This document shows, piece by piece, positions 10,998-20,231 of a DNA stretch of 64,000 nucleotides (position 1 is its first letter; every line of letters begins with the position of its first letter). Made by a program: the position numbers and the translations under genes. Under the pieces are notes generated by a model, which ran no database searches, was not told the DNA's origin, and was given only the letters and a program-made list of their open reading frames with translations. The stretch comes from Leptolyngbya sp. NIES-3755 (GTDB lineage: Bacteria > Cyanobacteriota > Cyanobacteriia > Leptolyngbyales > Leptolyngbyaceae), in NCBI GenBank assembly GCA_001548435.1, contig AP017308.1, positions 3,729,030-3,793,029 of the forward strand, in the 5' to 3' direction.

Positions 10998-11491
10998 AGT
11001 TCCCCTCCTTTGGTGGCTTCAACGACTGGAATGCTATGCAACCCGTACACCCACACCAGCAAATCACCAAAATAAGTTTGAACCAGCACAAGTCCCACGA
11101 GCACCACACTCGCAACCAGGTAAGGAACTGGAAGCGGTTTATTCTGCGATCGAATCACATACCGCCATCCCGTCACCGCTGCCAAAATTCCCGACAGTGA
11201 CCAACCGAGCAGCGTATGAAAATTAAGGGCTGAAACCGCAGCGGCATAAGGTTCTGCTAAACCCGCCTCAATCTGTCCAAAAATGACCGCAATGAAGATA
11301 GAAACGGTCGCAAACACCAAATTCCACCAACTGACCTCAGCGAGTTTGGGATTGCGAGTAAAGTAGCTGATGATATCGCACACGAACGCAAACAACACCA
11401 TCGCAATCACGAAATGTACCACGATCGGATGAATCGTATCGGGGTACGGGAGATTATGCTGATTGAGCGGGGGCAAGAGAGAGTCAAACAC
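10994..11491 (-). CDS. DUF2231 membrane protein, first gene of oxidase operon
   Basis: A 165-aa four-helix membrane protein related to its downstream neighbour; both carry the family motif IHPxxVHFxxA near the N-terminus. It is the promoter-proximal gene of the six-gene operon ending with the GMC oxidoreductase. The pair probably arose by duplication. Its function is unknown. A role in assembly of, or electron transfer to, the alternative oxidase is inferred only from context. Confidence 0.85.
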   Translation of the reverse strand: MFDSLLPPLNQHNLPYPDTIHPIVVHFVIAMVLFAFVCDIISYFTRNPKLAEVSWWNLVFATVSIFIAVIFGQIEAGLAEPYAAAVSALNFHTLLGWSLSGILAAVTGWRYVIRSQNKPLPVPYLVASVVLVGLVLVQTYFGDLLVWVYGLHSIPVVEATKGGEL

Positions 11492-11822
11492 GGGTTCTCA
11501 AAGGTATAACTACGACTAAATTAGAGGACGATCGCGGAATCCAAGAGCGCCCTACAGTAATGTTTTAATCTTTGATGCTCGGTCAAACTGATTCAGACAC
11601 TACAAACACCCGGAGTGTACCTTAAGGAATAGATAGAAAAATCCATCTAGAGAAGGGCGTAAAAAATTCCTCTGTATTTTCTTTCTCTCAAACTTTTCTT
11701 ACAGATTGACGCTCCATCCCAATCCAAATGAGTATCATGAATTACTTTTATTAACTATTCCTGGAATCTCACATCTATTCTCTGTTGCATTCGTAGATTA
11801 CCTATCCCCGATCAATAACGTT
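11492..11822. other. divergent intergenic region, oxidase operon / SLH gene
   Basis: About 330 bases between the start of the oxidase operon and the surface-protein gene must hold promoters for both. The right half is AT-rich with several T-runs. I see no convincing -35/-10 pair or RNA structure. The surface-protein frame stays open back to a TTG at 11706, but that extension has no good ribosome site. Confidence 0.4.
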
Positions 11823-14114
11823 ATGGTTCAATCAGGCTCCCCCATTCTTTTTGTCAATCCGAGTAGTGGCAATGATAGTGCGAATGGCACTCAAGCATCT
11901 CCTCTAAAAACGATTACTCGTGCCCTTCAACAAGCCCGCTCTGGCACGACCATTCAACTGGCTTCCGGTACTTACGATACCAATAGTGGCGAAGTCTTTC
12001 CGCTGACGATTCCCACCGGTGTAGCAGTGATCGGAAACGAAGCCAGCAAAGGCAACGGTATTCTGATTCAAGGGGGCGGAAGCTATCTGAGTCCAACTTG
12101 GGCAGGACAAAATATCACGTTCCGACTCGAAACCAATGCTCAATTACGCGGTGTAACCGTCACCAACGCAAATACTCGTGGAACAGGTGCTTGGGCAGAA
12201 TCGAGCGCTCCCTCGATCGCGAATTGTACGTTCACCAGATGTAACCGCGAAGGCTTTTTCGCCACCGGAACCGCAAACCCGATCGTGACTGATTCTGTTT
12301 TCACTCAAAATGGCGGGAACGGCGCTTCATTTTCCCGCAACTCAAAAGGCGAATTCCGTCGCAATCAATGTCAAAGCACTGGATTCGGGATTGCTATCAG
12401 CGACAATGCTGCACCTTTAGTGATTGAAAATACTATTACTGGAAATCGATCGGGCATCGTAGTCAGTAATGCGGCTCGTCCAGTTTTGCGGGGAAATACG
12501 ATCGCACAAAGTACCGAGTCTGGGCTGGTCGTTCTCGCCAGTGGCGCACCAAATCTCGGCAGTTCTCAAGATCCTGGCGGCAATATTTTCCGCGACAACG
12601 GCACGTTAGATATCGAAAATGCGACCAATCCGCAAATTACGATCGTGTCAGTTGGCAATCAGGTCACTGCGTCGAAAGTCCAAGGTGCAGTTGATTTTGT
12701 AGTCGCCCAAGTTCCAACCCCGACTCCGACTCCAATTCCCGCACCGACTCCAACTCCTGCTCCAACACCCACACCGACTCCAATTCCCGCACCGACTCCT
12801 GCTCCAACTCCGATTCCTGCGCCTACACCGACTCCAGTTCCAACCCCGACTCCTCTACCGCCACCCATTCCTGTTCCTCTGCCCTCACCCACCCCGACCC
12901 CAACTCCTGCCCCAACGCCCGCACCGACTCCAACGCCCGCTCCAACGGCAGGCTTGACCGATATTCGTGGACATTGGGCACAACCGTTTATTCAAGCCTT
13001 GGTCAGTCGGGATCTGATTACTGGATTCCCAGACAATACCTTCAAGCCAGAGAACTCGTTAACTCGTGCTCAGTTTGCAGCGATCGTCGCAAAAACGTTC
13101 AATCTCCCGCTCAAGCAAGCCGCAACGAATTTTTCGGATGTGCCGTCTAACTTCTGGGCAGCCGAAGCGATTACGAAAGCGAATCGAATGGGCTTTATTA
13201 CCGGATTTCCAGATGGAACATTCCGTCCTGGATTGAACCTGACTCGGACTCAAGCGATCGTAGCTTTAGTCAACGGTCTCGGACTGACTGGAGGAACACA
13301 GCAACTATTGGGACTGTATAGCGATCGTGCTCAAATCCCCAGTTTTGCTACCGAAAAAGTTGCCACTGCGACTCAACGCCGCCTGATCGTGAACTATCCG
13401 AATGTGTCTCAACTCAGACCGTTGCAGGAATTAACTCGCGCTGAAGTGACCACGTTTATCTATCAATCCTTGGTCGCATTGAATCAGGCACAAACGATCG
13501 CATCTAATTACATTGTCAATCCCGACACTGCGAATACTGCTTTCGTGGATGTAACGAACCATTGGGCAAAAGATTTCATTCTGGGCTTATCCGGTCAGAA
13601 CTTCATCCAAGGATTTGCAGATGGAACTTTCAAGCCAGATGCACCGATGACTCGCGCCCAATATGCGACATTGATTGCTCGTGCTTTCAGTCCAGCCCCT
13701 AGACGATCGAGCATTAGCTTCCCGGATGTTCCAAACGACTTTTGGGCGAGAGCTGCGATCGATCAAGCCTATCGTGCGGGATTCATTTCGGGCTTCCCGG
13801 ATGGCAGCTTTAAGCCGAATCAGAATGTCACGCGATTGCAGTTGGTACTGTCGCTGGTGAGTGGATTTAATCTGTCTCCTGCAAGTCCAAATCTGTTGGC
13901 AGTGTTAGACGATCGTAGTTCGATTCCACAATCGTTCCAGGATCGGGTCGCTGCGGCAGTTCAAGCAGACATTGTGGTGAACTATCCGAATCAAAAACAG
14001 TTCAGCCCCAATCGAGAAGCGACTCGTGCGGATGTCTCGGCAATGGTGTATCAAACCTTGGTGCGAGATGGACGGGTTGCAGCGCTGGATTCTCCGTACA
14101 TTGTGACGGCATAG
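11823..14114 (+). CDS. beta-helix (DUF1565) surface protein with Pro-Thr linker and six SLH repeats
   Basis: A 763-aa protein in three parts. Residues ~8-290 form a right-handed parallel beta-helix of the DUF1565/NosD class ([11 protein letters not shown], then repeats such as [19 protein letters not shown]). Residues ~300-375 are a low-complexity Pro-Thr-Ala linker. The rest holds two triplets of S-layer homology repeats with the typical GFPDGTFRP and LTRAQ motifs (for example 12961-13110, 13140-13290, 13545-13700 and 13720-13870), the third member of each triplet being degenerate. SLH domains bind wall polymers, so the helix is probably displayed for polysaccharide binding or cleavage. No signal peptide is visible at the ATG 11823 start, which is odd for an exported protein. 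Confidence 0.82.
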   Translation: MVQSGSPILFVNPSSGNDSANGTQASPLKTITRALQQARSGTTIQLASGTYDTNSGEVFPLTIPTGVAVIGNEASKGNGILIQGGGSYLSPTWAGQNITFRLETNAQLRGVTVTNANTRGTGAWAESSAPSIANCTFTRCNREGFFATGTANPIVTDSVFTQNGGNGASFSRNSKGEFRRNQCQSTGFGIAISDNAAPLVIENTITGNRSGIVVSNAARPVLRGNTIAQSTESGLVVLASGAPNLGSSQDPGGNIFRDNGTLDIENATNPQITIVSVGNQVTASKVQGAVDFVVAQVPTPTPTPIPAPTPTPAPTPTPTPIPAPTPAPTPIPAPTPTPVPTPTPLPPPIPVPLPSPTPTPTPAPTPAPTPTPAPTAGLTDIRGHWAQPFIQALVSRDLITGFPDNTFKPENSLTRAQFAAIVAKTFNLPLKQAATNFSDVPSNFWAAEAITKANRMGFITGFPDGTFRPGLNLTRTQAIVALVNGLGLTGGTQQLLGLYSDRAQIPSFATEKVATATQRRLIVNYPNVSQLRPLQELTRAEVTTFIYQSLVALNQAQTIASNYIVNPDTANTAFVDVTNHWAKDFILGLSGQNFIQGFADGTFKPDAPMTRAQYATLIARAFSPAPRRSSISFPDVPNDFWARAAIDQAYRAGFISGFPDGSFKPNQNVTRLQLVLSLVSGFNLSPASPNLLAVLDDRSSIPQSFQDRVAAAVQADIVVNYPNQKQFSPNREATRADVSAMVYQTLVRDGRVAALDSPYIVTA

Positions 14115-14123
14115 AGAGGATAT

Positions 14124-14153
14124 GAGCGGCGATCGTCTTTTAGGTCGTCGCTC
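14124..14153. terminator. 11-bp hairpin between convergent genes
   Basis: GAGCGGCGATC (14124-14134) pairs over 11 positions, two of them G-T, with 14143-14153 around an 8-base T-rich loop. It separates the convergent SLH gene and 59-aa gene. No T-tract follows on either strand, so it may act as a pause or mRNA-stabilising hairpin rather than a classical terminator. Confidence 0.45.
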
Positions 14154-14156
14154 AAC

Positions 14157-14336
14157 TCAATCATGCTTTTGTTCAGATTGAATCAAAGGAATCTGATCAG
14201 CCGGAATAACAACAACTTGCCCATCGCGCCAGATTGCGATCGCTTCACCTAATTTATGATGACGTTCAAGAGCTTGCGAGATTGCAGACTTCACGCCATT
14301 ATTAATTTTGCTTGATAGTTTTTGCTGCTCAGTCAT
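14157..14336 (-). CDS. 59-aa conserved small protein
   Basis: A short frame that opens MTEQQKLSSKINNGVKS and ends LIQSEQKHD, with the central motif GEAIAIWRDGQVVVIP. The pattern (helical first half, then a strand-turn-strand with IWRDG) resembles a family of small cyanobacterial proteins of unknown function. It ends just before the hairpin shared with the SLH gene and starts about 20 bases from the stop of the metal-binding lipoprotein gene upstream on the same strand, so it is probably co-transcribed with it. Confidence 0.65.
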   Translation of the reverse strand: MTEQQKLSSKINNGVKSAISQALERHHKLGEAIAIWRDGQVVVIPADQIPLIQSEQKHD

Positions 14337-14353
14337 CTACGTTCTTTAATAGT

Positions 14354-15295
14354 TTACTGTGTTTGAAATGGAGTTATCTTGCCGCCCAAAGCTTCTACGA
14401 TCGTCGTTGTATTCGCGACCATCATCTTGATATAGGTTTCCCCAGGACTACCCGGTGCACCGATCGAATCCGAATACAATTGCTGAGGTGCTAGTTTTAC
14501 GCCTGCTTCCTGAGCGACTGTTTGAATTAATGCAGGATTGATCGTTGTTTCTGCAAAAATCGCTGGAACTTTTGTAGCTCTAATCGATTGCACTAATTTT
14601 TGTACCGTTTGGGCACTGGGTTGTTCTTCAGTGCTGATGCCGATTAATGTTCCTGCGATCGACAATCCGTAAGCATTTGCGTAGTACTGAAAAGCATCAT
14701 GTGTCGTAACTAAGCGACGATTTTGAGCAGGAATGGTTTGAATTTGCTGCTTGATCCAACTATCTAAGCGATTGAGATCAGCAATTAAGCGATCGGCATT
14801 TTGTGTGAATTTTTCTCGATCGTTTGGCACGAGTTTGATCAATTCATCTCGAATCGCGGCTGCCATTTTTGCCACATTTTGCACATTCCCCCAAACGTGC
14901 GGATCAGGAACTTTCTGTCCTTCTTTTTCGAGTTGAAGCGATGGAACAACTTCGCCGATCGCAGCTTGTCGCACATTGTTTCCTGCTGCTCTCATCAATC
15001 GAATCAATCCTGGCTCTAAATTATAGCCGTTGTACAAAATCAGGTTTGCTCGCTCCATTGCCGCCGTATCTGCCGGAACAGGCTCGTAAGTATGTGGATC
15101 GGCTCCAGGTTTAAGAATTCCTGTGATCTGAACTGAATCACCCGCGATCGTCGTTGTAAGATCTGTCAAAATCGTACTGGTTGAAACCACTTGCGGTTTT
15201 TGATTCGTGGCTTGTTCTTGTCCAGTACAACTATGTAGCCAGAGTGCAAGAACACTTCCGATTAAAACTTGCCCGAATCTCCGTCGATCGAACAT
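14354..15295 (-). CDS. zinc/manganese ABC transporter substrate-binding lipoprotein
   Basis: A cluster A-I (ZnuA/MntC/TroA) binding protein that captures a divalent metal outside the membrane. The 313-aa protein has a lipoprotein signal ending LHSC. Metal ligands can be placed: His in GADPHTYEP, His in VPDPHVWGN, His in TTHDAFQYY and Asp in LYSDSIG. Manganese-specific members usually have Glu at the third position (SEGAF), whereas zinc-type and TroA-type members have His, so zinc is slightly favoured. There is no His-rich loop. No ATPase or permease gene is adjacent, so the partner transporter is elsewhere. Confidence 0.88.
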   Translation of the reverse strand: MFDRRRFGQVLIGSVLALWLHSCTGQEQATNQKPQVVSTSTILTDLTTTIAGDSVQITGILKPGADPHTYEPVPADTAAMERANLILYNGYNLEPGLIRLMRAAGNNVRQAAIGEVVPSLQLEKEGQKVPDPHVWGNVQNVAKMAAAIRDELIKLVPNDREKFTQNADRLIADLNRLDSWIKQQIQTIPAQNRRLVTTHDAFQYYANAYGLSIAGTLIGISTEEQPSAQTVQKLVQSIRATKVPAIFAETTINPALIQTVAQEAGVKLAPQQLYSDSIGAPGSPGETYIKMMVANTTTIVEALGGKITPFQTQ

Positions 15296-15359
15296 TTCTC
15301 GCTCCTGATTTTCCTTAGCGAGATCAATCTACAGCGAAATGGGTAGAATCTCGATCGCT

Positions 15360-15815
15360 CTAAAGCGAGAAATTTTCCTCATCATCGATCTGAACATCTA
15401 AGCTGGCGGATAACACTTCTGCGACCATTGCTTCGAGTTCTGCTGCGTTGATTCCACGCTCGGCTTGATCTTGAAGCGGATTGGTTAAGGGAATGAGTCG
15501 GAGTTGTCGATCGTCTTGGATCAAATCAAATCGCGAACCTTCATCGGTTTTGCTGAGTTGGAGATAATCAAAGCTGCACACGTTAAGATAAAGCGCATGG
15601 TTTGCGACCATTGTTGCTCGATGCGGATCAGAAATGACTTCGAGAATACAGCCTTCTCCTTCGCTGGTCGTTCTGCCATCATGCGTGTGAATGTATCGCA
15701 CTCGATTTAGATCAGTTAACACACGCTGCATATCTTGTTTGTCGATGATTGTGCCATCGTCGATGATACAAGGAGCAGGGATTCGAGTGTGGCGGGAGAA
15801 AGAATCGTGACTCAT
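15360..15815 (-). CDS. hypothetical cytoplasmic protein
   Basis: I do not recognise this 151-aa protein. It has no signal peptide or membrane segment, begins MSHDSFSRHTRIPAPCIIDD, has a central beta-rich part (GCILEVISDPHRATMVANH) and ends in an acidic tail (DVQIDDEENFSL). The frame opens 11 codons earlier at 15848, but the inner ATG fits better. It is convergent with nothing and lies upstream of the metal-binding gene on the same strand. Confidence 0.6.
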   Translation of the reverse strand: MSHDSFSRHTRIPAPCIIDDGTIIDKQDMQRVLTDLNRVRYIHTHDGRTTSEGEGCILEVISDPHRATMVANHALYLNVCSFDYLQLSKTDEGSRFDLIQDDRQLRLIPLTNPLQDQAERGINAAELEAMVAEVLSASLDVQIDDEENFSL

Positions 15816-15963
15816 GGCACAAACAAAAGAGGGGTGATGGAAGCTCAATAAAGAATTTCTAACTCAAGTTGGATGCTTCCTATCGCAATTATGGCTGCAA
15901 ATCGGGAATGCGATCCGGTCGATCGATATAAGAAGTTTACGATATGTAAATTGGTTTGGCGCA

Positions 15964-16686
15964 ATGATTATTCAAGTCTGGAATCAATGCCTTGCAGCAC
16001 TTACGTTTTATACGTGTCTGCCGATTCCAACTTCAAAAAATTTAGAGTTTCGTGGGATCGCTCGGCTTGCTCCGATCGTTGGTTTCGCGATCGGCGGTTT
16101 GGTTGGTGCGATCGATCTAGGTCTTACTTATGTCGGAATGCCTATCTTGACTCGAAGCGCGATCGATGTAGCGATCTGGCTAGGACTCACAGGCGGTTTG
16201 CATCTAGACGGTGCGATGGATACAGCCGATGGATTAGCCGTAATGAATCCCGATCGACGTTTAGAAGTGATGGCAGATAGCGCAACCGGAGCATTCGGAG
16301 CAATGGCAGCAGTAGTCATTTTGCTCTTAAAAACCGTGGCTCTGAGTGAGATTGGACAAAATCGATTCTGGATTTTAATTGGAGTTGCGGGATGGGGACG
16401 GTGGGGGCAACTGGTCGCGATCGCGAAATATCCTTATCTCAAAGCCACCGGAAAAGGTGCATTCCATAAAGAATCGATTCGATCGATTTGGGAAGCTGTC
16501 CCGACTTTAATTCTGTTATTGGGATTGAGTTGGTTTGTTCATCCGCTGATGATGATGGGGAGTGCGATCGCACTTCTAGTCGGGGCTTGGTTGAATTGGA
16601 AATTAGGCGGACAGACTGGAGATACTTATGGCGCGATCGTGGAATGGACTGAGGCTCTTTTACTCTGCTTGCTGACTACGATTTAG
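15964..16686 (+). CDS. cobS: adenosylcobinamide-GDP ribazoletransferase (cobalamin synthase)
   Basis: This integral membrane enzyme joins adenosylcobinamide-GDP with alpha-ribazole to give adenosylcobalamin (or pseudocobalamin), the last stage of B12 assembly. The 240-aa protein has the diagnostic motif [14 protein letters not shown] (residues ~78-92) and the following [13 protein letters not shown], within five or six hydrophobic helices. The start at ATG 15964 gives the usual N-terminus (FYTCLPIP). No other cob gene is adjacent and no cobalamin riboswitch was recognised in the 148 bases upstream. Its 3' end overlaps the convergent channel gene by 27 bases. Confidence 0.94.
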   Translation: MIIQVWNQCLAALTFYTCLPIPTSKNLEFRGIARLAPIVGFAIGGLVGAIDLGLTYVGMPILTRSAIDVAIWLGLTGGLHLDGAMDTADGLAVMNPDRRLEVMADSATGAFGAMAAVVILLLKTVALSEIGQNRFWILIGVAGWGRWGQLVAIAKYPYLKATGKGAFHKESIRSIWEAVPTLILLLGLSWFVHPLMMMGSAIALLVGAWLNWKLGGQTGDTYGAIVEWTEALLLCLLTTI

Positions 16687-17475
16687 ACATGCACCACAAT
16701 TTTTACAATAGTAAGCATCTGAATCGTGAAAGGCTAAACCGCAATTTGAACAAATGATTTGAATTTGATCAGCCGTTTTGACTAATCGTTTGATTAAATC
16801 TCCAAGTTGCCAGGGAATGAGTACGATTCCCGTTAAAACCATTAAAATCGTCAAAAACCTTCCCCACTCTGAGGTGGGTGTAATGTCTCCAAGTCCAGCA
16901 GTTGAGATCGTTGAAACTGAGAAATAAACCGCATCTAAGAACGTACCAAACTTAGAATTAGTCGGGTGTTCGACTTGATAAATTAGACCAGAGAATACAA
17001 AAATAATCGAGAAAATAGTGAAAAGAATTCGAGTGAAAATTGCACTGTCTTCGCTACTTACGTATCCGAAAATTGTTTTACCTTGGATAAATCTGATTAA
17101 TCTGAGAATTCTGAACCAGCGAAATATTCTAAGATAACCGACATTTGTACCAGTTAAGAAAGGCGCGATCGACAATAAATCAATAATCGAATACAAGCTG
17201 AAAACGAATTGTAGTCTCCGCTCAGCACACCAGATTCTTAGAACATATTCGATTACGAAAATTGCGAGGATTACGTTCTCGATCGTATCCAGAATTTCTC
17301 TAACTTCAATCGGAATCTTATAAGTTTCTGCGATAAAGATCCCAGAAGAAACAAGAACTAATCCGGTAATAAAAAGATTGATTCCTTTTCCGATCGGTGT
17401 ATCAATATCCTCAAGATAAAACGCAACTTTTTCGCGGAGTGGCAACATACAAAAAAAATGCTGGATCGGAGACAT
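16660..17475 (-). CDS. voltage-gated-type ion channel with C-terminal zinc ribbon
   Basis: A 271-aa membrane protein of the voltage-gated ion channel superfamily. It has helices S1-S4 (S4-like [17 protein letters not shown] has regularly spaced Arg), then S5-pore-S6. The pore reads [10 protein letters not shown] in place of the TVGYGD of classic K+ channels, so selectivity is uncertain. The last ~35 residues form a zinc ribbon with two Cys pairs (CSNC and CKNCGAC), presumably a cytoplasmic sensor or assembly domain. A GAGG ribosome site stands before ATG 17475. A second ATG at 17448 is possible. Confidence 0.82.
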   Translation of the reverse strand: MSPIQHFFCMLPLREKVAFYLEDIDTPIGKGINLFITGLVLVSSGIFIAETYKIPIEVREILDTIENVILAIFVIEYVLRIWCAERRLQFVFSLYSIIDLLSIAPFLTGTNVGYLRIFRWFRILRLIRFIQGKTIFGYVSSEDSAIFTRILFTIFSIIFVFSGLIYQVEHPTNSKFGTFLDAVYFSVSTISTAGLGDITPTSEWGRFLTILMVLTGIVLIPWQLGDLIKRLVKTADQIQIICSNCGLAFHDSDAYYCKNCGACLNRSQQAE

Positions 17476-17517
17476 TTTGCCTCAAAATCCAGCATCACGC
17501 CAAAAACGAAGTTAATC

Positions 17518-18693
17518 TTAGGTTGCCACTTTTGTGTCAATATTCAACAATTCCGCGATCGCTTGATGTTCCGCTGCTGGATGAGAGGGAACTTCATGCC
17601 GCGTATCCGTAATCAACCAATCCAAAGACGCGGCTTGAACATCGATCGTGGCTCCCGTCTTATCGACGCAATATCGACCAAACACCAATTTATCGACCAG
17701 TCGCACACCCGGACCCAATCGCGACCATTCAAAGATCACACTGTTATCAACCGTTGCGCCACTGCAAATCCAGCAATTGTGCCCAATCATCGCAGGTCCA
17801 ACAATCTTCGCACCATCTTCGATACAGGTCATGCTGCCGATATAAACCGGACCTTGAATATCGACCTTATTCCAGTTCACCGAAACATTCAGCCCAGTAA
17901 AAATGCCAGGTTTCACTTCACGACCAGGAACTGACACATTTTTCACTTCACCATTCAGCACACCGCGAACTGCTTGCCAGTAGTCCGGCACTTTCCCAAT
18001 GTCTACCCATTCAAAGTCCATTGGCAATCCATAGAACGGCGCACCCATTTCCACCAATTTGGGAAACAGTTCGCTCCCAATATCAAATTCAACGCCTGAC
18101 GGAACGTAATCAAGGACTTCGGGTTCAAAAATGTAAATCCCAGTATTGATATTCGTGCTCAAGGCTTCTTCGACAGACGGTTTTTCTTGAAATGTTTTAA
18201 TCCTGCCGTCTTCGTCCGTCACCACAACGCCATAGCTCGAAACCTCAGAGCGATCGACAGTCTTCATAATCACCGTTGCGATCGATCCCTTCTCTCTGTG
18301 CCACTTCACCGCAGCCGTTAAATCCAAATCAATCAGCGCATCGCCGCACAGCACTACAAACGTGTCATCAAAAAACGGCGAAAAATCCTGGATTCGCTTC
18401 ATCCCGCCCGCCGAGCCGACCGCTTCGCCGACAAGTTCGCCCTCCACGATCCGTCCTTCAAACGAATAGCCAATCTGGACTCCAAAGCGTTGCCCATCTT
18501 TGAAATAGCTTTCGATCTCATTTGCCAAGTGGCTGACATTGACCATGATCTCGTCAAAGCCGTGTTGACGCAGCAACTCCAGCAAAAACTCCATCACAGG
18601 CTTTTGCAGGATCGGAATCATCGGCTTGGGAATCGTATACGTAATGGGACGAACTCGTGTACCTTTCCCTGCCGCCAGAATCATGGCTTTCAT
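17518..18693 (-). CDS. NDP-sugar nucleotidyltransferase (glucose/mannose-1-phosphate type) with beta-helix domain
   Basis: This enzyme transfers a nucleotidyl group to a sugar 1-phosphate and supplies activated sugars for exopolysaccharide or glycan synthesis. The 391-aa protein begins with the pyrophosphorylase motif LAAGKGTRVRPIT, followed by IPKPMIPI and the metal-binding VLCGDALIDLDL near residue 115. The C-terminal third is a left-handed beta-helix with hexapeptide-like repeats (IGHNCWICSGATVDNSV). Such fusions are widespread in cyanobacteria and are variously annotated as mannose-1-phosphate guanylyltransferase or glucose-1-phosphate thymidylyl/cytidylyltransferase. The nucleotide and sugar cannot be decided from sequence alone. 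Confidence 0.85.
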   Translation of the reverse strand: MKAMILAAGKGTRVRPITYTIPKPMIPILQKPVMEFLLELLRQHGFDEIMVNVSHLANEIESYFKDGQRFGVQIGYSFEGRIVEGELVGEAVGSAGGMKRIQDFSPFFDDTFVVLCGDALIDLDLTAAVKWHREKGSIATVIMKTVDRSEVSSYGVVVTDEDGRIKTFQEKPSVEEALSTNINTGIYIFEPEVLDYVPSGVEFDIGSELFPKLVEMGAPFYGLPMDFEWVDIGKVPDYWQAVRGVLNGEVKNVSVPGREVKPGIFTGLNVSVNWNKVDIQGPVYIGSMTCIEDGAKIVGPAMIGHNCWICSGATVDNSVIFEWSRLGPGVRLVDKLVFGRYCVDKTGATIDVQAASLDWLITDTRHEVPSHPAAEHQAIAELLNIDTKVAT

Positions 18694-19343
18694 AAATCGT
18701 TTCTCTCCAACCCTACGCCATCAGTTTTCAGACGATCGCTTCATAAACTGGACGATTTGAAAAAAACCATCCGCTACACCCTGAAGCGCGATCGAGAACT
18801 TCAGAAGTTTTTCTCGGTAATGTCAACCCTAACGTACCCAACTTCATCTTGAATTCATCTGAAAGTCCAGTTCCTTCAAGATGGTAGTAGAAGCACGATC
18901 GTGCCATCATAACCCTCTTGCATTATCGCTGAAAGCCTCCGTGTTCCATCAGTACGGATGCTTCTGTCCTGTGGTTTTCTCGCAAACCAGATCTGTTTGA
19001 TACTGAAACGGGAACGCTAGGACGATCGCAAATTCGGCACAAAACTCGAATTTTCAGTATTTCTACAGATTAGCCATCCGGAAAATACCTGTTCGTATTT
19101 ACACGGGAAGGGAACTTTAAGATTGTGCGAAGTAGATACGAAGTTTCCGCAAAGCAGTGGAAACCTGAGAACGATGCTTTTCCTGTTGGTGTCTTAGTTT
19201 CAGGTGTTTTAGTCAAGTGAGACAATTTCTTGTTTCAGAAATGGAATCAGCCGCCGATGTAGGAATGACTAACGCCTACAATCCAATGCGAGTTCACTTT
19301 TGCATTTGGCGAATCCAAGATCTGACCGTGGACGTATTTAGTT
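18694..19343. other. 650-bp intergenic region
   Basis: The longest gene-free stretch of the window lies between two divergent genes. I find no convincing frame. It holds at least two small hairpins: TCCGT/ACGGA around 18942-18960, and the perfect GTTTCC/GGAAAC pair around 19143-19164. It may carry a long 5' leader for the TPR gene or a small RNA, but nothing is recognisable. Confidence 0.4.
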
Positions 19344-20174
19344 ATGGCACTTGGACAGAAAACATCTGATGAGCGAGTCGGTAATTTAGTTCATAGACAT
19401 GGTGAGGATGGTATGAACGCTCGGACTTTTTTAGACGGCAACAAATCGAGACAAGGTAGAACCAACTTAGCTGGCATTTCTGGGGCGAGTCGCCGTCGCT
19501 CTCCGAAAGTCGATCGCTCTTCTAAGCTATCTCGACCCCAAACGGTCTGGCTTGATCCAGTGGCTCAAGATCGCTTACTGCGTCAACAGTCTCTAGCTGA
19601 TGCCAAACAAGGTCACTATCTAGAAGCGATCGCAGGTTTAACAATTTTGATCGATCGCAATCCCGAAAATGCAACCGACTACAATAATCGGGGTTTAGTC
19701 CACTACCAATGTGGTCATTTGGAAGCTGCAATCGAGGACTATAACGCCGCCATTCAACTCAATCCAAAACTTGCAAGTGCTTATAACAATCGCGCCAATT
19801 ACTACGCGGCTCAAGGGCAATTGATGGAAGCGATCGACGATTACGAAATGGCGATCGATCTTGATCCAACAAACATTCGTGCTTGGTTGAATCAAGGCAT
19901 CACGTATCGCGATTTAGAAATGTACGACGAAGCGATCGAGAATTTTGAACACGCTTTGCAGATTAAAGAATTGCTTTCACCGACTTTAGATGACAATTCC
20001 ACGTTAGAAGCTCATATCTACGGAGCACGAGGAAGAGCGCATCATTTGGCAGGGGATTGGAATTATGCGATCGCGGATTATCGACGCGCCTTGGATCGCA
20101 CCTCGGAATTGGATGTATCGGTCAAGAGAATGCGATCGCAAGTCACCCGCTGGATGCAGGAATTAACGAATTGA
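19344..20174 (+). CDS. TPR-repeat protein
   Basis: A 276-aa cytoplasmic protein. The first ~75 residues are basic and probably disordered. The rest is four or five tetratricopeptide repeats with the usual spacing (YNNRGLVHYQCGHLEAAIEDYNAAIQ, YNNRANYYAAQGQ, WLNQGITYRDLEMYDEAIENFEHAL). TPR repeats bind partner proteins; the partner is unknown. A second ATG at 19413 has a better ribosome site (GTGAGGA seven bases upstream) and would remove only the disordered part, so the true start may be there. Transcription ends at the strong hairpin at 20185. Confidence 0.8.
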   Translation: MALGQKTSDERVGNLVHRHGEDGMNARTFLDGNKSRQGRTNLAGISGASRRRSPKVDRSSKLSRPQTVWLDPVAQDRLLRQQSLADAKQGHYLEAIAGLTILIDRNPENATDYNNRGLVHYQCGHLEAAIEDYNAAIQLNPKLASAYNNRANYYAAQGQLMEAIDDYEMAIDLDPTNIRAWLNQGITYRDLEMYDEAIENFEHALQIKELLSPTLDDNSTLEAHIYGARGRAHHLAGDWNYAIADYRRALDRTSELDVSVKRMRSQVTRWMQELTN

Positions 20175-20184
20175 AAGTTTCAAT

Positions 20185-20223
20185 AAAAAGCCCCTAAAGC
20201 TCTAAGAAGATTAGGGGCTTTTT
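20185..20223. terminator. bidirectional intrinsic terminator
   Basis: A perfect 13-bp inverted repeat (AAAAAGCCCCTAA at 20185-20197 and its complement at 20211-20223), with A- and T-runs at its ends, serves the convergent TPR gene and carotenoid-protein gene. Confidence 0.92.
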
Positions 20224-20231
20224 ATTGAGAA

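Noticed and set aside
12659-12892. Minus-strand frame rich in Gly-Val-Ala within the SLH gene.
   Set aside because: It is the antisense of the Pro-Thr linker repeat. The plus-strand protein has clear domains on both sides.
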